Shown here one piece after another: positions 1 to 6,743 of a stretch of DNA of 19,911 nucleotides. This DNA is from CAZMXS01 sp964570325 (GTDB taxonomy: Bacteria > Verrucomicrobiota > Kiritimatiellia > CAIQIC01 > CAZMXS01), in NCBI GenBank assembly GCA_964570325.1, contig CAZMXS010000084.1, forward strand, positions 1-19,911. Direction: 5' to 3'. The first letter of the stretch is position 1; each line of letters opens with the position of its first letter. The notes below the pieces were generated by a model. It was not told the DNA's origin. It searched no databases and saw only the letters and a list, made by a program, of their open reading frames with translations. The translations under genes were made by a program, and so were the position numbers.

Positions 1-43
1 GACCCAGTCCCGCCCCCTTTGCTTGTCTGTCTGGGCCGCTCCG

Positions 44-56
44 GGCAATTATTGCC
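44..56. promoter_or_regulatory. Short perfect palindrome, possible activator site
   Basis: GGCAAT (44-49) and ATTGCC (51-56) form a perfect inverted repeat around one central base. It lies about 115 bases upstream of the start site predicted from the sigma-54 promoter candidate at 139-156. That is the usual distance for a site bound by a sigma-54 enhancer-binding protein. The arms do not match a binding site I can name, so the role is inferred from position only. Confidence 0.25.
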
Positions 57-66
57 TCTCGCCGCT

Positions 67-100
67 TGCTCCGGCGCTCGCCCAAACCAGGGCCGGAGCA
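67..100. repeat. Inverted repeat upstream of fliD
   Basis: TGCTCCGGC (67-75) and GCCGGAGCA (92-100) are exact reverse complements of 9 bases separated by 16 bases. The transcript could form a GC-rich stem. No T-run follows on either strand, so a rho-independent terminator is not well supported. It could be the end of an upstream gene's transcript or a protein-binding site. Confidence 0.4.
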
Positions 101-104
101 GGAG

Positions 105-135
105 AAGAGTAAGAGTAAGATTCAAGAGTAAGAGG
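105..135 (+). repeat. AAGAGT hexamer tandem repeat
   Basis: Two copies of AAGAGT (105-116), a degenerate copy (AAGATTC, 117-123), one more exact copy (124-129) and AAGAGG (130-135) form a short purine-rich tandem tract. It sits directly upstream of the putative sigma-54 promoter. I recall similar AAGAGT-type tracts between genes in some Verrucomicrobiota/Kiritimatiellota genomes, but this cannot be verified here. Confidence 0.6.
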
Positions 136-138
136 GGC

Positions 139-156
139 TTGGCACCCCTCCTGCTT
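139..156 (+). promoter_or_regulatory. Sigma-54 (-24/-12) promoter candidate for fliD
   Basis: The sequence TTGGCACCCCTCCTGCTT matches the sigma-54 consensus TGGCAC-N5-TTGCW. The -24 GG (141-142) and the -12 GC (153-154) are separated by exactly 10 bases, as required. The only departure in the -12 element is C for the first T. The start site would fall near 166, giving a leader of about 40 bases before the fliD ATG at 207. Flagellar genes are sigma-54 dependent in many bacteria, which fits the downstream gene. A 6-base stem (132-137 with 145-150) overlaps the element and is probably incidental. Confidence 0.5.
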
Positions 157-206
157 GTTAGCCGGCGGCGCAATCCGCCCGGGAACGGCGGCTTGGAGGC
201 TGAATT

Positions 207-2336
207 ATGGCGACGGACACCAGCAATGGCATCCACATGGGCGGGCTCCTCACGGGGATGGACGTCAACGGTCTTGTGGAGAAGCTCATCGAACTCCAGT
301 CGGTCAAGCTGAAGCGATACGAGGAGGAAAAGACCGGCTACGAGAACGATATCGGCGCTTGGACGGACGTGGACACTGATATGCAGGCCCTGACCGATAT
401 CCTGGATGACCTGCGCAAGTGGGACACCTGGAATCAGATGCTGGCCACTTCTTCCAACGAGTCCAAGCTGACCGCCACCGCCGACCCCTCCGCGCTCAAC
501 CAGATCTATTCCTTTGTTATTAACCGGCTGGCTCAGGCCCATACGATCGCCACGGACCGCGCATCCGAGTTGGTTGTCGGCGGCACCGCCAACACCGACC
601 TGGTCGCCGCCGGTGTGCTGGCCGCCGGCGAGGAGTTCACGGTTGAAGGCCAGACCATCACCATTGGCGCGAGCGAAACCCTTAATACACTCAAGGGCAA
701 GATTAATAACGCGGCGGCCGCCGTCCCGGCGGCTAATCGCTTCACCGCCACGATTCTCGATGGGCGCCTTTGCATCCAGCGCAACCACACCGGTTCGACT
801 CAGATCAATATCGCCAACACGACCGGCGCGCCGCTGACGACCCTGGGCCTGCTCTACAAGCCGCCAATCCCCGCGGGCGCCCAGCTCTGGCTCGAAATGA
901 CGGCTAATACCTCGCCGGCGGTGCAGGATATGAGCGGTCATGGCAACAATGGCACGGAGGGCGGCGCCGCCACCTGGACCGCGAACGGCCGCTACGAGGG
1001 GGGGTACAATCTTGACGCGGCCAGCAGCGACTACATCCAGGTCGCCGCCGCGCCGGACATTGACAACTATGATCAGTTTTCCATGTCGGCCTGGATCAAG
1101 ACCACCGACGCCGGCGCCATGTCCATTATGTCCTACGGCGATATCACCACGGACGCCGGCATCCTGCTGCGTTTGAATGGCGGCGTGCCGCAGGCCTATA
1201 TCAACGACGGCGGCACCCAGGTCTCCGTCGCCGGTTCGGCCGCAATCAACGATGGCCAGTGGCACCAGATCTCGATCACCCGCGACGGCGCGAACCTTAT
1301 TCTGTTTGTTGACGGAACCGCGGTTGACACGGTTGATAGCTCCGGCGTCGGCGTCATCACCACCAATGTCAATGACACGGTCGAGGTCGGCCGCCGTTGG
1401 GCTGGCGGGGTGGACACGCAATACTACACCGGCACGGTGGATGAAGTGGCCATCTTCAACCGGGCGCTCAGCGCCACCGAAGTCGAAGACTATTATACCT
1501 CGTACAAGAACCAGTTGCTGCGCGCGCAGGACGCTGAATTCATCGTCAATGGCGCCGTCGTCACGCGCTCCTCGAACACAAGCATTAACGACGTGATCGA
1601 GGGGGTTTCTCTGAATCTCAAAGGCACAACCACTGTGGCGGATTCCCTGACGTTAACCATTGACCGCGATCGGGATGTGCCGCGCAACATGATCACGGAG
1701 TTTATCGAAAAATATAACGCGGCCGCGAAGAAAATTGAGGATTACAGCGTCATTAATCTCAGCGGCAACAGTCCCAAGGGGGCCAAGTTGTACGATTACG
1801 GTCTGTTGAGCGATGATCCGTTGGCCGCCCGCATTCTCAACAACATGCGCGCACAGGCCACCGCCAGCAAGTACCCCTATCTCAACCAGGTCAATGCTTC
1901 CTATACCTACAAGGGTCAGACCGGCATCTGCGACAGCCTGGCGGATATCGGTGTTTACACCAGCGATCGGACCAACCGGCTTTCGATTACTGACCAGACC
2001 AAATTGGATTACATGCTCGAGAACGAATTCGACAAGGTCGCCCAACTCTTCCGTGGCGTTTATGACAGCCAGCAGGGTTATATCCATGGCGTGGCCACTG
2101 ATTTCTACAAGTACTCCGATAGCGTTACGGCCTCGATCACCGGCGATATCGCTCGCCGAATTTCGCGCCTGGACGAGCAGATGGACGAAACCGATGAGCG
2201 CATTGCGCAATACGAAGATTACCTGGCCGACTATGAGAAACGGCTCTGGTCGGAGTTCACGGCGATGGAAAATACGGTCGGCAATCTCCAGAGCGGACTT
2301 TCTTATCTATTGAGCAAACTGGGTGTGGAGACATAA
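207..2336 (+). CDS. fliD: Flagellar hook-associated protein 2 (filament cap) with LamG-like insertion
   Basis: FliD caps the growing flagellar filament and helps exported flagellin fold at the tip. The 709-residue protein starts with a FliD N-terminal domain (residues ~8-110, GLLTGMDVNGLVEKL). A flagellin IN-type motif follows (~132-218, ending TTLGLL). The FliD C-terminal domain resumes at ~434 (AQDAEFIVNG, SSNTSINDVIEGVSL). The C-terminus (~655-709) is an amphipathic helical segment ending in the usual cap-protein pattern, FTAMENTVGNLQSGLSYLL. Between these, residues ~227-432 form a LamG/concanavalin A-like domain: LWLEMT, DMSGHGNNG, FSMSAWIKT, DGQWHQISITRDG, LFVDGT, VDEVAIFNRALS. The insertion makes the protein longer than typical FliD (450-550 residues). 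The LamG fold often binds glycans, so the cap may act as an adhesin (inference). The ATG at 207 is preceded by GGAGG at 195-199 with good spacing. No other flagellar gene is in the window. Confidence 0.93.
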   Translation: MATDTSNGIHMGGLLTGMDVNGLVEKLIELQSVKLKRYEEEKTGYENDIGAWTDVDTDMQALTDILDDLRKWDTWNQMLATSSNESKLTATADPSALNQIYSFVINRLAQAHTIATDRASELVVGGTANTDLVAAGVLAAGEEFTVEGQTITIGASETLNTLKGKINNAAAAVPAANRFTATILDGRLCIQRNHTGSTQINIANTTGAPLTTLGLLYKPPIPAGAQLWLEMTANTSPAVQDMSGHGNNGTEGGAATWTANGRYEGGYNLDAASSDYIQVAAAPDIDNYDQFSMSAWIKTTDAGAMSIMSYGDITTDAGILLRLNGGVPQAYINDGGTQVSVAGSAAINDGQWHQISITRDGANLILFVDGTAVDTVDSSGVGVITTNVNDTVEVGRRWAGGVDTQYYTGTVDEVAIFNRALSATEVEDYYTSYKNQLLRAQDAEFIVNGAVVTRSSNTSINDVIEGVSLNLKGTTTVADSLTLTIDRDRDVPRNMITEFIEKYNAAAKKIEDYSVINLSGNSPKGAKLYDYGLLSDDPLAARILNNMRAQATASKYPYLNQVNASYTYKGQTGICDSLADIGVYTSDRTNRLSITDQTKLDYMLENEFDKVAQLFRGVYDSQQGYIHGVATDFYKYSDSVTASITGDIARRISRLDEQMDETDERIAQYEDYLADYEKRLWSEFTAMENTVGNLQSGLSYLLSKLGVET

Positions 2337-2354
2337 CCGGAGGGCCGCTCCACG

Positions 2355-4013
2355 ATGCCGCGCCTGGCCACACTTGACGAAATCGCGCGGGATTTTACGA
2401 TGGCCCCGCCGGTTCGCCCGGAAATCACCGCCGCCCTGCTCCGCGATCCCGATCCCGAGCGTCGGCTCCTCGCGCAATTGTGGCGCGCGGCGCTGGTCTG
2501 GCGGCGCGACGGCGACGCGGCGGCATGCGCGTATCTGGCCGCGATCCGGCGCGAACACGACTGTTGGCCGCTTCCGCTGCTGGCCAACCTGGTGTGGAGC
2601 GCGCGCCGTTGCGGCGCCGAGCCGTCCGCCGCCGCCGCCTGCCTCGAGTTCGCCCGCCAGGCGCTGGATCTCCGGTACACCGATCTGGCCCTGGAAGCCT
2701 TTGCCGCGGCGCTGATGCTGGATGCGCTTGGCGATTACGCCATTACCACGGACCCGGCCGCGGCGCGCTCCGTGGCGGACGCCTACGAACGGGTTGCCGC
2801 GGCTGAACCGGCGCCGGCTCCCTTGCCGTCGCGTCCGCGGGGCGGCGAACCGTTGCGGGTGGCGCTGGTCGTGCCCAACCTGGTGGATTATGTCGTGGCT
2901 TATACCCAGCGGGTGCTCCATTTCGCGCGCCTGGCCGATCCCGCCCGTTTCCAGATCGCGGTCTATGTTTCGGAAAACCATGCGCCGCGCGCGGCGCCGC
3001 TGTTCCCCGTCGGCTGCGTCGCGGCCGGTACAGCCGAACGCGGCCGGCGAACATTGAAGGAACTGCGGCGGCTGGGGGTGCCGGTTTGGTTGACGCCGAC
3101 CGATATGCCGTATGGCGCGTCCGCGCGTCTGCTGGCTGGCCGGCTGGAGGCGGACGGCACGGACATCCTGGTGCTTCAGAGCGGGCTTAGCGCGCCGATT
3201 GACTGGCTCGCCGCCCGCCTCGCGCGGGTGCCCGTGAAAGTCAGCATCCATATCGGCTCGACGCTCTACCTTCGGGGGTTCGCTGCCGCTTTCTATGACA
3301 ATCCGGCCAACCTTGCGCGCGAAACGCCGTGGTGGCCGGCGGACGCCGGCGAGCGCATTGTCCGGCCGAAAGGAGTGGACTTGGAAGAGTTGGATGCGCA
3401 GGAGCCGCTGGCGCGGGCGCGGTTGGGGCTGCCGGAGACGGCGGTTGTGATCGGAACCTTGAGCAATCACTTGGAGCGCCGGCTGTCTGACGGCTATGTG
3501 GACGTCATCGCGCGGATGTTGCGGGCGCACCCCACCGCGTGGTTCGCGGCTTTTGGCGGCGCGGCGCCGGCCCGGGCGCTGGCGCGCTTCGCCGCCGCGG
3601 GCGTGGCGCAGCGCGTGCGCTTTTTCGGCAAGCAGAGCCAAACGGGTTCTGTGCTCAAGGCGTTGGATGTGTATGCGAACGAGTTTCCGGTTGGCGGCTC
3701 GCAAAGTGTGATGGAAGCCTGCGCTTGTGGCGTGCCGGTCGTCGCGGCGCATTGGAGCGCGGTTCACGCCGAGAGCGCCGGCGCCGCCGTGGTCGGCCCG
3801 GAACAGGCCGTGACGGGCCCCGATCCGGACGCCTACGCCCAGCGCTTGGATGAATTGCTCCGATTGCCCGAGCGCCGCCGCGCGGTCGGGGCGGCCTTGC
3901 GCCGCCGCGCCGAAATCCATTTTTCCGCGCGTGACTATGTGGCGGCTGTTCTGGACTACGCGGCGGCGCGGTTGCCGTCCGGCGTTATGCGCGGCACGCC
4001 CGCGTGCGTCTGA
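2355..4013 (+). CDS. GT-B family glycosyltransferase
   Basis: This 552-residue protein has a helical, alanine-rich N-terminal part (~1-155) with a TPR-like look but no clear repeats. Two Rossmann-type halves of a GT-B glycosyltransferase follow. The acceptor half begins near residue 170 (LRVALVVPNLVDYVVAYTQR) and contains DILVLQSGLSAPIDWLAARL. The donor half begins near 355 (AVVIGTLSNHLERRLSDGY). It ends with the nucleotide-sugar binding pattern G-S-Q-S-V-M-E-A-C-A-C-G-V-P-V-V at ~447-462, typical of GT4 and GT41-like enzymes. The ATG at 2355 follows GGAGGG (2339-2344) and starts 18 bases after the fliD stop, so the two are probably co-transcribed. Flagellar clusters often carry glycosyltransferases that modify flagellin or cap proteins, and that is the likely role here by context. 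Sugar donor and acceptor cannot be read from the sequence. A cell-surface polysaccharide role is the main alternative. Confidence 0.8.
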   Translation: MPRLATLDEIARDFTMAPPVRPEITAALLRDPDPERRLLAQLWRAALVWRRDGDAAACAYLAAIRREHDCWPLPLLANLVWSARRCGAEPSAAAACLEFARQALDLRYTDLALEAFAAALMLDALGDYAITTDPAAARSVADAYERVAAAEPAPAPLPSRPRGGEPLRVALVVPNLVDYVVAYTQRVLHFARLADPARFQIAVYVSENHAPRAAPLFPVGCVAAGTAERGRRTLKELRRLGVPVWLTPTDMPYGASARLLAGRLEADGTDILVLQSGLSAPIDWLAARLARVPVKVSIHIGSTLYLRGFAAAFYDNPANLARETPWWPADAGERIVRPKGVDLEELDAQEPLARARLGLPETAVVIGTLSNHLERRLSDGYVDVIARMLRAHPTAWFAAFGGAAPARALARFAAAGVAQRVRFFGKQSQTGSVLKALDVYANEFPVGGSQSVMEACACGVPVVAAHWSAVHAESAGAAVVGPEQAVTGPDPDAYAQRLDELLRLPERRRAVGAALRRRAEIHFSARDYVAAVLDYAAARLPSGVMRGTPACV

Positions 4014-4055
4014 GCGGCTTCCCCGGCGTGCGGGTGGCCCGGCCGGCCGGCGCGG

Positions 4056-4511
4056 TCATTCGGCGTATTCAGCCCAGGCGGTGCTGGTTTCCCAAAGCCG
4101 GACGCGGACCAGCCGGACCGCGGGTCGCAGCGGGAACTGGGGGTGTTCCTGGCGCGCGTATTCCGCGAGGCAGGCCTTGACCCGGTCGAAGATCAAGCGG
4201 GCCACCACCTCGGTGGTCGGATCCATGCCTTGAAAAGGAATGACCCGGTCGCCATAGGCTTGCTGCAGGGTCGCGAACATCGGGTCGTCGGTGTTGACGC
4301 ACGTTGCGTGGTCGAGCGCCGCCAAGAGTTCGCGCAGGGCCGTCTTGATCACGTGGAAATCGCAGACCATCTCGTTGCGGTCCAGTTGTTCCGCTTCCAG
4401 GACGATCTCCACCTGGCGGGAATGGCCGTGCGGGAACCGGCAGTGGCCGGGATGTTTTGACAGGATATGTCCGCTCTCGACTTCGATGATTTTACAGATG
4501 CGATAGGGCAT
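4056..4511 (-). CDS. queD: 6-carboxy-5,6,7,8-tetrahydropterin synthase
   Basis: QueD converts 7,8-dihydroneopterin triphosphate to 6-carboxytetrahydropterin, an early step of queuosine biosynthesis in the cytoplasm. The 151-residue protein has the PTPS-family zinc ligands His15, His28 and His30 and the catalytic Cys24 in the motif C-R-F-P-H-G-H. Asp67-His68 (LDHATCVN) supply the other catalytic residues. The PTTEVVARLIF helix and Glu141 (LWETSTAWAEY) are the expected substrate-binding elements. The Cys four residues before HGH marks QueD rather than eukaryote-type PTPS. The length is slightly above the usual 120-140 residues. The ATG lies 2 bases after the queE stop, with GGAG (4522-4519) inside the queE end, so translation is probably coupled. 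It converges with the glycosyltransferase gene, 42 bases away. Confidence 0.92.
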   Translation of the reverse strand: MPYRICKIIEVESGHILSKHPGHCRFPHGHSRQVEIVLEAEQLDRNEMVCDFHVIKTALRELLAALDHATCVNTDDPMFATLQQAYGDRVIPFQGMDPTTEVVARLIFDRVKACLAEYARQEHPQFPLRPAVRLVRVRLWETSTAWAEYAE

Positions 4512-4513
4512 GG

Positions 4514-5206
4514 CTAGACTCCGCGTTGATTCCCGAATAGCTCAATTTGCAGCCGGCGGCAGTAGCGATAGCCGTGCTGCTTGCAGCACGCCACCAACCA
4601 CGCGTCGCGCCCGCGGAGGACGGCGGGGTCCGTACCCTCGGGCATCAAAAACACTTTTTCCGGCGGGATCGGGCAGGCGAGTTGCCGGATGAACTCCTGG
4701 ATCTCATCCACGTCTGCGGCGGTGGCGACGACAAACTTCAACTGATAGGGATACCGCTCGATCCATTCGCGCGCGACCGTCGGCCGCCAGCGCCGCTGTT
4801 CGTGCTGCTCGCGCCAGTCGGCCGGCGCGCGATCCGCGGGCCGCGAGTTGGACAGTTTGGGACTAAGCGAGGCGAGGTCGCAGGCGATGCCGTTGGGGGA
4901 GTGCGTGGCGTTGGTTTCGATTGTGATGTGCCGGCCGCGGGCCCGCAAGGCAGCCGCCAGCGCGGGCAAATCCGCGGCCAGCATCGGTTCGCCGCCGGTC
5001 AGCACGCAGTGGCGCGCCGGATACTCCGCGATTCGCTCCAGCACCTGGTCCACGCTAAATTCCGCGCCGCTCGTTTCCCCGGCCGCGTAGGGCGTGTCGC
5101 ACCAGCGGCAGCGCAGGTCGCAGCCGGCGGTTCGGACGAACACCGACGGCACCCCCGTTAATTCGCCTTCCCCTTGGATGGAATAGAATATCTCGGCAAT
5201 TCGCAT
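4514..5206 (-). CDS. queE: 7-carboxy-7-deazaguanine synthase (radical SAM)
   Basis: QueE uses AdoMet and a [4Fe-4S] cluster to rearrange 6-carboxytetrahydropterin into 7-carboxy-7-deazaguanine, the step after QueD. The 230-residue protein shows the family start YSIQGEGELTGVPSVFVRT. The cluster ligands are Cys29, Cys33 and Cys36 in CDLRCRWCDTPYA, the canonical CxxxCxxC. TGGEP (70-74) is the AdoMet-binding motif, and ITIETNATH (94-102) and SPKLSNS follow as expected. The C-terminus ELFGNQRGV matches the usual QueE ending. Length is typical. The ATG at 5206 is preceded by AGGA (5216-5213) at a 6-base spacing. It is the first gene of a queE-queD pair and diverges from queF across 114 bases. QueC, which acts next, is not in the window. 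Confidence 0.94.
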   Translation of the reverse strand: MRIAEIFYSIQGEGELTGVPSVFVRTAGCDLRCRWCDTPYAAGETSGAEFSVDQVLERIAEYPARHCVLTGGEPMLAADLPALAAALRARGRHITIETNATHSPNGIACDLASLSPKLSNSRPADRAPADWREQHEQRRWRPTVAREWIERYPYQLKFVVATAADVDEIQEFIRQLACPIPPEKVFLMPEGTDPAVLRGRDAWLVACCKQHGYRYCRRLQIELFGNQRGV

Positions 5207-5320
5207 GCGTTGTCCTGTCGGTGTCGGCAGACGGCCGGCAAACTAGCATGGCCGGCTCATGCAAGCCAAGCCGCGATGAAAGATTGGAAAAGCGCCGGGA
5301 ATCTGGTATGCGGTCAATTT

Positions 5321-5716
5321 ATGAAGAAAGCGACGATCCCAACGGCGTATGTTCCCCGACATCTGGGACGGCAGAGCCGAAACCCGGTCACCCAGGTGGA
5401 TCGGATCCCGTGGCGCGGCGGCCCGCTGACGGTCAGCCTGTTCTGCCAGGATTTCACGGCCCTTTGCCCGGTCACCGGCCAGCCGGATTTCGGTCGGCTG
5501 ACAATCGAATATGTTCCGCGCCGGCACATTGTGGAAACGAAGTCCCTGAAACTGTATCTCCAGCAATTTCGCGAGGAGGGGATTTTCAACGAGGTGCTGG
5601 TGGCCCGGATCGCCGATGATCTATACGCGCAACTGCGGCCGCGCCGGATCGAAGTGGTCGGCGCTTTTGCCGCCCGCGGTGGGATCCAGCTTACCGCCCG
5701 CGCGGTCCGCCCCTGA
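5321..5716 (+). CDS. queF: NADPH-dependent 7-cyano-7-deazaguanine reductase (type I)
   Basis: QueF reduces the nitrile of preQ0 to the amine of preQ1 with NADPH, before insertion into tRNA by Tgt. The 131-residue protein (from the ATG at 5321) has the catalytic cysteine in TALCPVTGQPDF (Cys49, with Asp56 as the proton donor). The QueF signature follows in ETKSLKLYLQQFREEG (Glu72 onward), and the family end pattern is RIEVVGAFAARGGI. It is the short unimodular type I form, not the fused 280-residue type. The frame is open upstream to an ATG at 5174, but that start would overlap queE. An ATG at 5276 is the other option. Neither 5276 nor 5321 has a clear ribosome binding site; 5321 is chosen because homology begins shortly after it. 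The gene is divergent from queE-queD. Confidence 0.92.
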   Translation: MKKATIPTAYVPRHLGRQSRNPVTQVDRIPWRGGPLTVSLFCQDFTALCPVTGQPDFGRLTIEYVPRRHIVETKSLKLYLQQFREEGIFNEVLVARIADDLYAQLRPRRIEVVGAFAARGGIQLTARAVRP

Positions 5717-5776
5717 CGCATCCTCATGGAGCGCGGGCCGCTTGCCTGCCTTTAACCCGCAATGCATTCCTTTGTC

Positions 5777-5798
5777 GGTCGGGCCAGAATGCCCGACC
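5777..5798. repeat. Perfect 8-bp hairpin between queF and the NYN gene
   Basis: GGTCGGGC (5777-5784) and GCCCGACC (5791-5798) pair perfectly around the loop CAGAAT. It lies 60 bases after the queF stop and 90 bases before the next ATG. No T-run follows, so it is either a weak terminator for queF or a dispersed palindromic repeat. Confidence 0.5.
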
Positions 5799-5888
5799 TG
5801 CCGGCCCGCGCCAACGTAAGCGAATCCCTTGTCGCCGCGGCGGCGGCCGTGTAGAGTGCATGAAGCTATCAAGGCGGGAGGCGGGCTT

Positions 5889-6713
5889 ATGACACATCCG
5901 GCGGAAACGAAAAATATGGCGGTGTTCTGCGATTTCGAGAACGTGGCGCTCGGCGTGCGCGATGCGAATTACGCCCAGTTCGACATCGGCAAGGTGCTCG
6001 AGCGGCTCCTGCTCAAGGGGAACATTGTGGTGAAGAAGGCTTATTGCGACTGGAGCCGGTACAAGGAATTCAAGGCCGCGATGCATGAAGCCTCGTTCGA
6101 GCTGATCGAAATTCCGCACGTGCGCCAGGCGGGTAAGAATTCAGCCGACATCCGGATGGTGGTGGACGCGCTGGATCTCTGCTACACGAAGGGGCACGTG
6201 GACACCTTTGTGATTATCAGCGGCGACTCGGACTTTTCCCCGCTGGTCAGCAAACTGCGCGAGAACAACAAGATTGTGATCGGAGTCGGCGTAAAAAATT
6301 CGACCTCCGACCTGCTGATCGCCAACTGCGATGAATTTATCTATTATGACGACCTGGTCCGCCGCCAGCCGGCCCGCGCGCCGGCGCCGCGCGCCACGGC
6401 CGGGCGCAAGCCCGCGACGGAGCCGCCCGCCCGCTCCGCCGCCGCGCCCGTGGGAGAGAAGAAAGCCGAGGCGTTCAAACTGATCCTCGAGACATACGAG
6501 GCGCTGGTCGCGGAGCGCGGCGAGGAGGAGAAAATCTGGGGTTCCATGATCAAGCAGGCGCTCAAGCGCCGCAAGCCGGGTTTCAGCGAGTCGCAGTTCG
6601 GCTTCCGCTCATTTGGCGAGTTGCTCGAAGGGGCCGGCGCCGAGGGGATTCTTGAACTGACACGCGACGAGAAATCCGGCGGATTCATCATCAAGGCCGG
6701 GCGCACGCCGTAA
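5889..6713 (+). CDS. NYN (PIN-like) ribonuclease-type protein with LOTUS/OST-HTH domain
   Basis: The 274-residue protein has an N-terminal NYN domain, a PIN-like fold found in RNA-cleaving proteins. The predicted metal-binding acids are all present: Asp15 (VFCDFENV), Asp87 (NSADIRMVVDAL) and Asp113/Asp115 (ISGDSDF). The NYN domain ends near residue 156 (NCDEFIYYDDL). A basic, Pro/Ala-rich linker (~158-188) leads to a C-terminal LOTUS/OST-HTH domain (~190-274; IKQALKRRKPGFSESQFGFR, FGELLEGA), a small winged-helix type fold that binds RNA in other proteins. The combination points to an RNA-targeted nuclease or RNA-binding regulator in the cytoplasm; the target is unknown. The ATG at 5889 is preferred because GGGAGG (5876-5881) lies 7 bases upstream; a GTG- or ATG-initiated extension to 5829 lacks a ribosome binding site. 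It appears to be a single gene, convergent with the DUF1275 gene. Confidence 0.9.
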   Translation: MTHPAETKNMAVFCDFENVALGVRDANYAQFDIGKVLERLLLKGNIVVKKAYCDWSRYKEFKAAMHEASFELIEIPHVRQAGKNSADIRMVVDALDLCYTKGHVDTFVIISGDSDFSPLVSKLRENNKIVIGVGVKNSTSDLLIANCDEFIYYDDLVRRQPARAPAPRATAGRKPATEPPARSAAAPVGEKKAEAFKLILETYEALVAERGEEEKIWGSMIKQALKRRKPGFSESQFGFRSFGELLEGAGAEGILELTRDEKSGGFIIKAGRTP

Positions 6714-6743
6714 AACTTGCGTCCCGCGTAAGCGGCGCGCCGG

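Noticed and set aside
132..150. Six-base stem GAGGGG/CCCCTC as a terminator or RNA regulator
   Set aside because: The stem is short with a 7-base loop and no T-run, and it overlaps the better-supported sigma-54 promoter.
2307..3920. Long open frame on the minus strand opposite the glycosyltransferase (537 codons)
   Set aside because: The translation is low-complexity Arg/Gln/His-rich with no domain. The plus-strand frame has glycosyltransferase motifs and a ribosome binding site.
4014..4055. GC-rich palindromic stretch (CCGGCCGGCCGG) between two convergent genes as a bidirectional terminator
   Set aside because: No loop and no T-run; self-complementary GGCC runs are expected by chance at this base composition.
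5174..5320. N-terminal extension of queF to the ATG at 5174
   Set aside because: It would overlap the queE start region, adds 49 residues without family similarity, and has no ribosome binding site.
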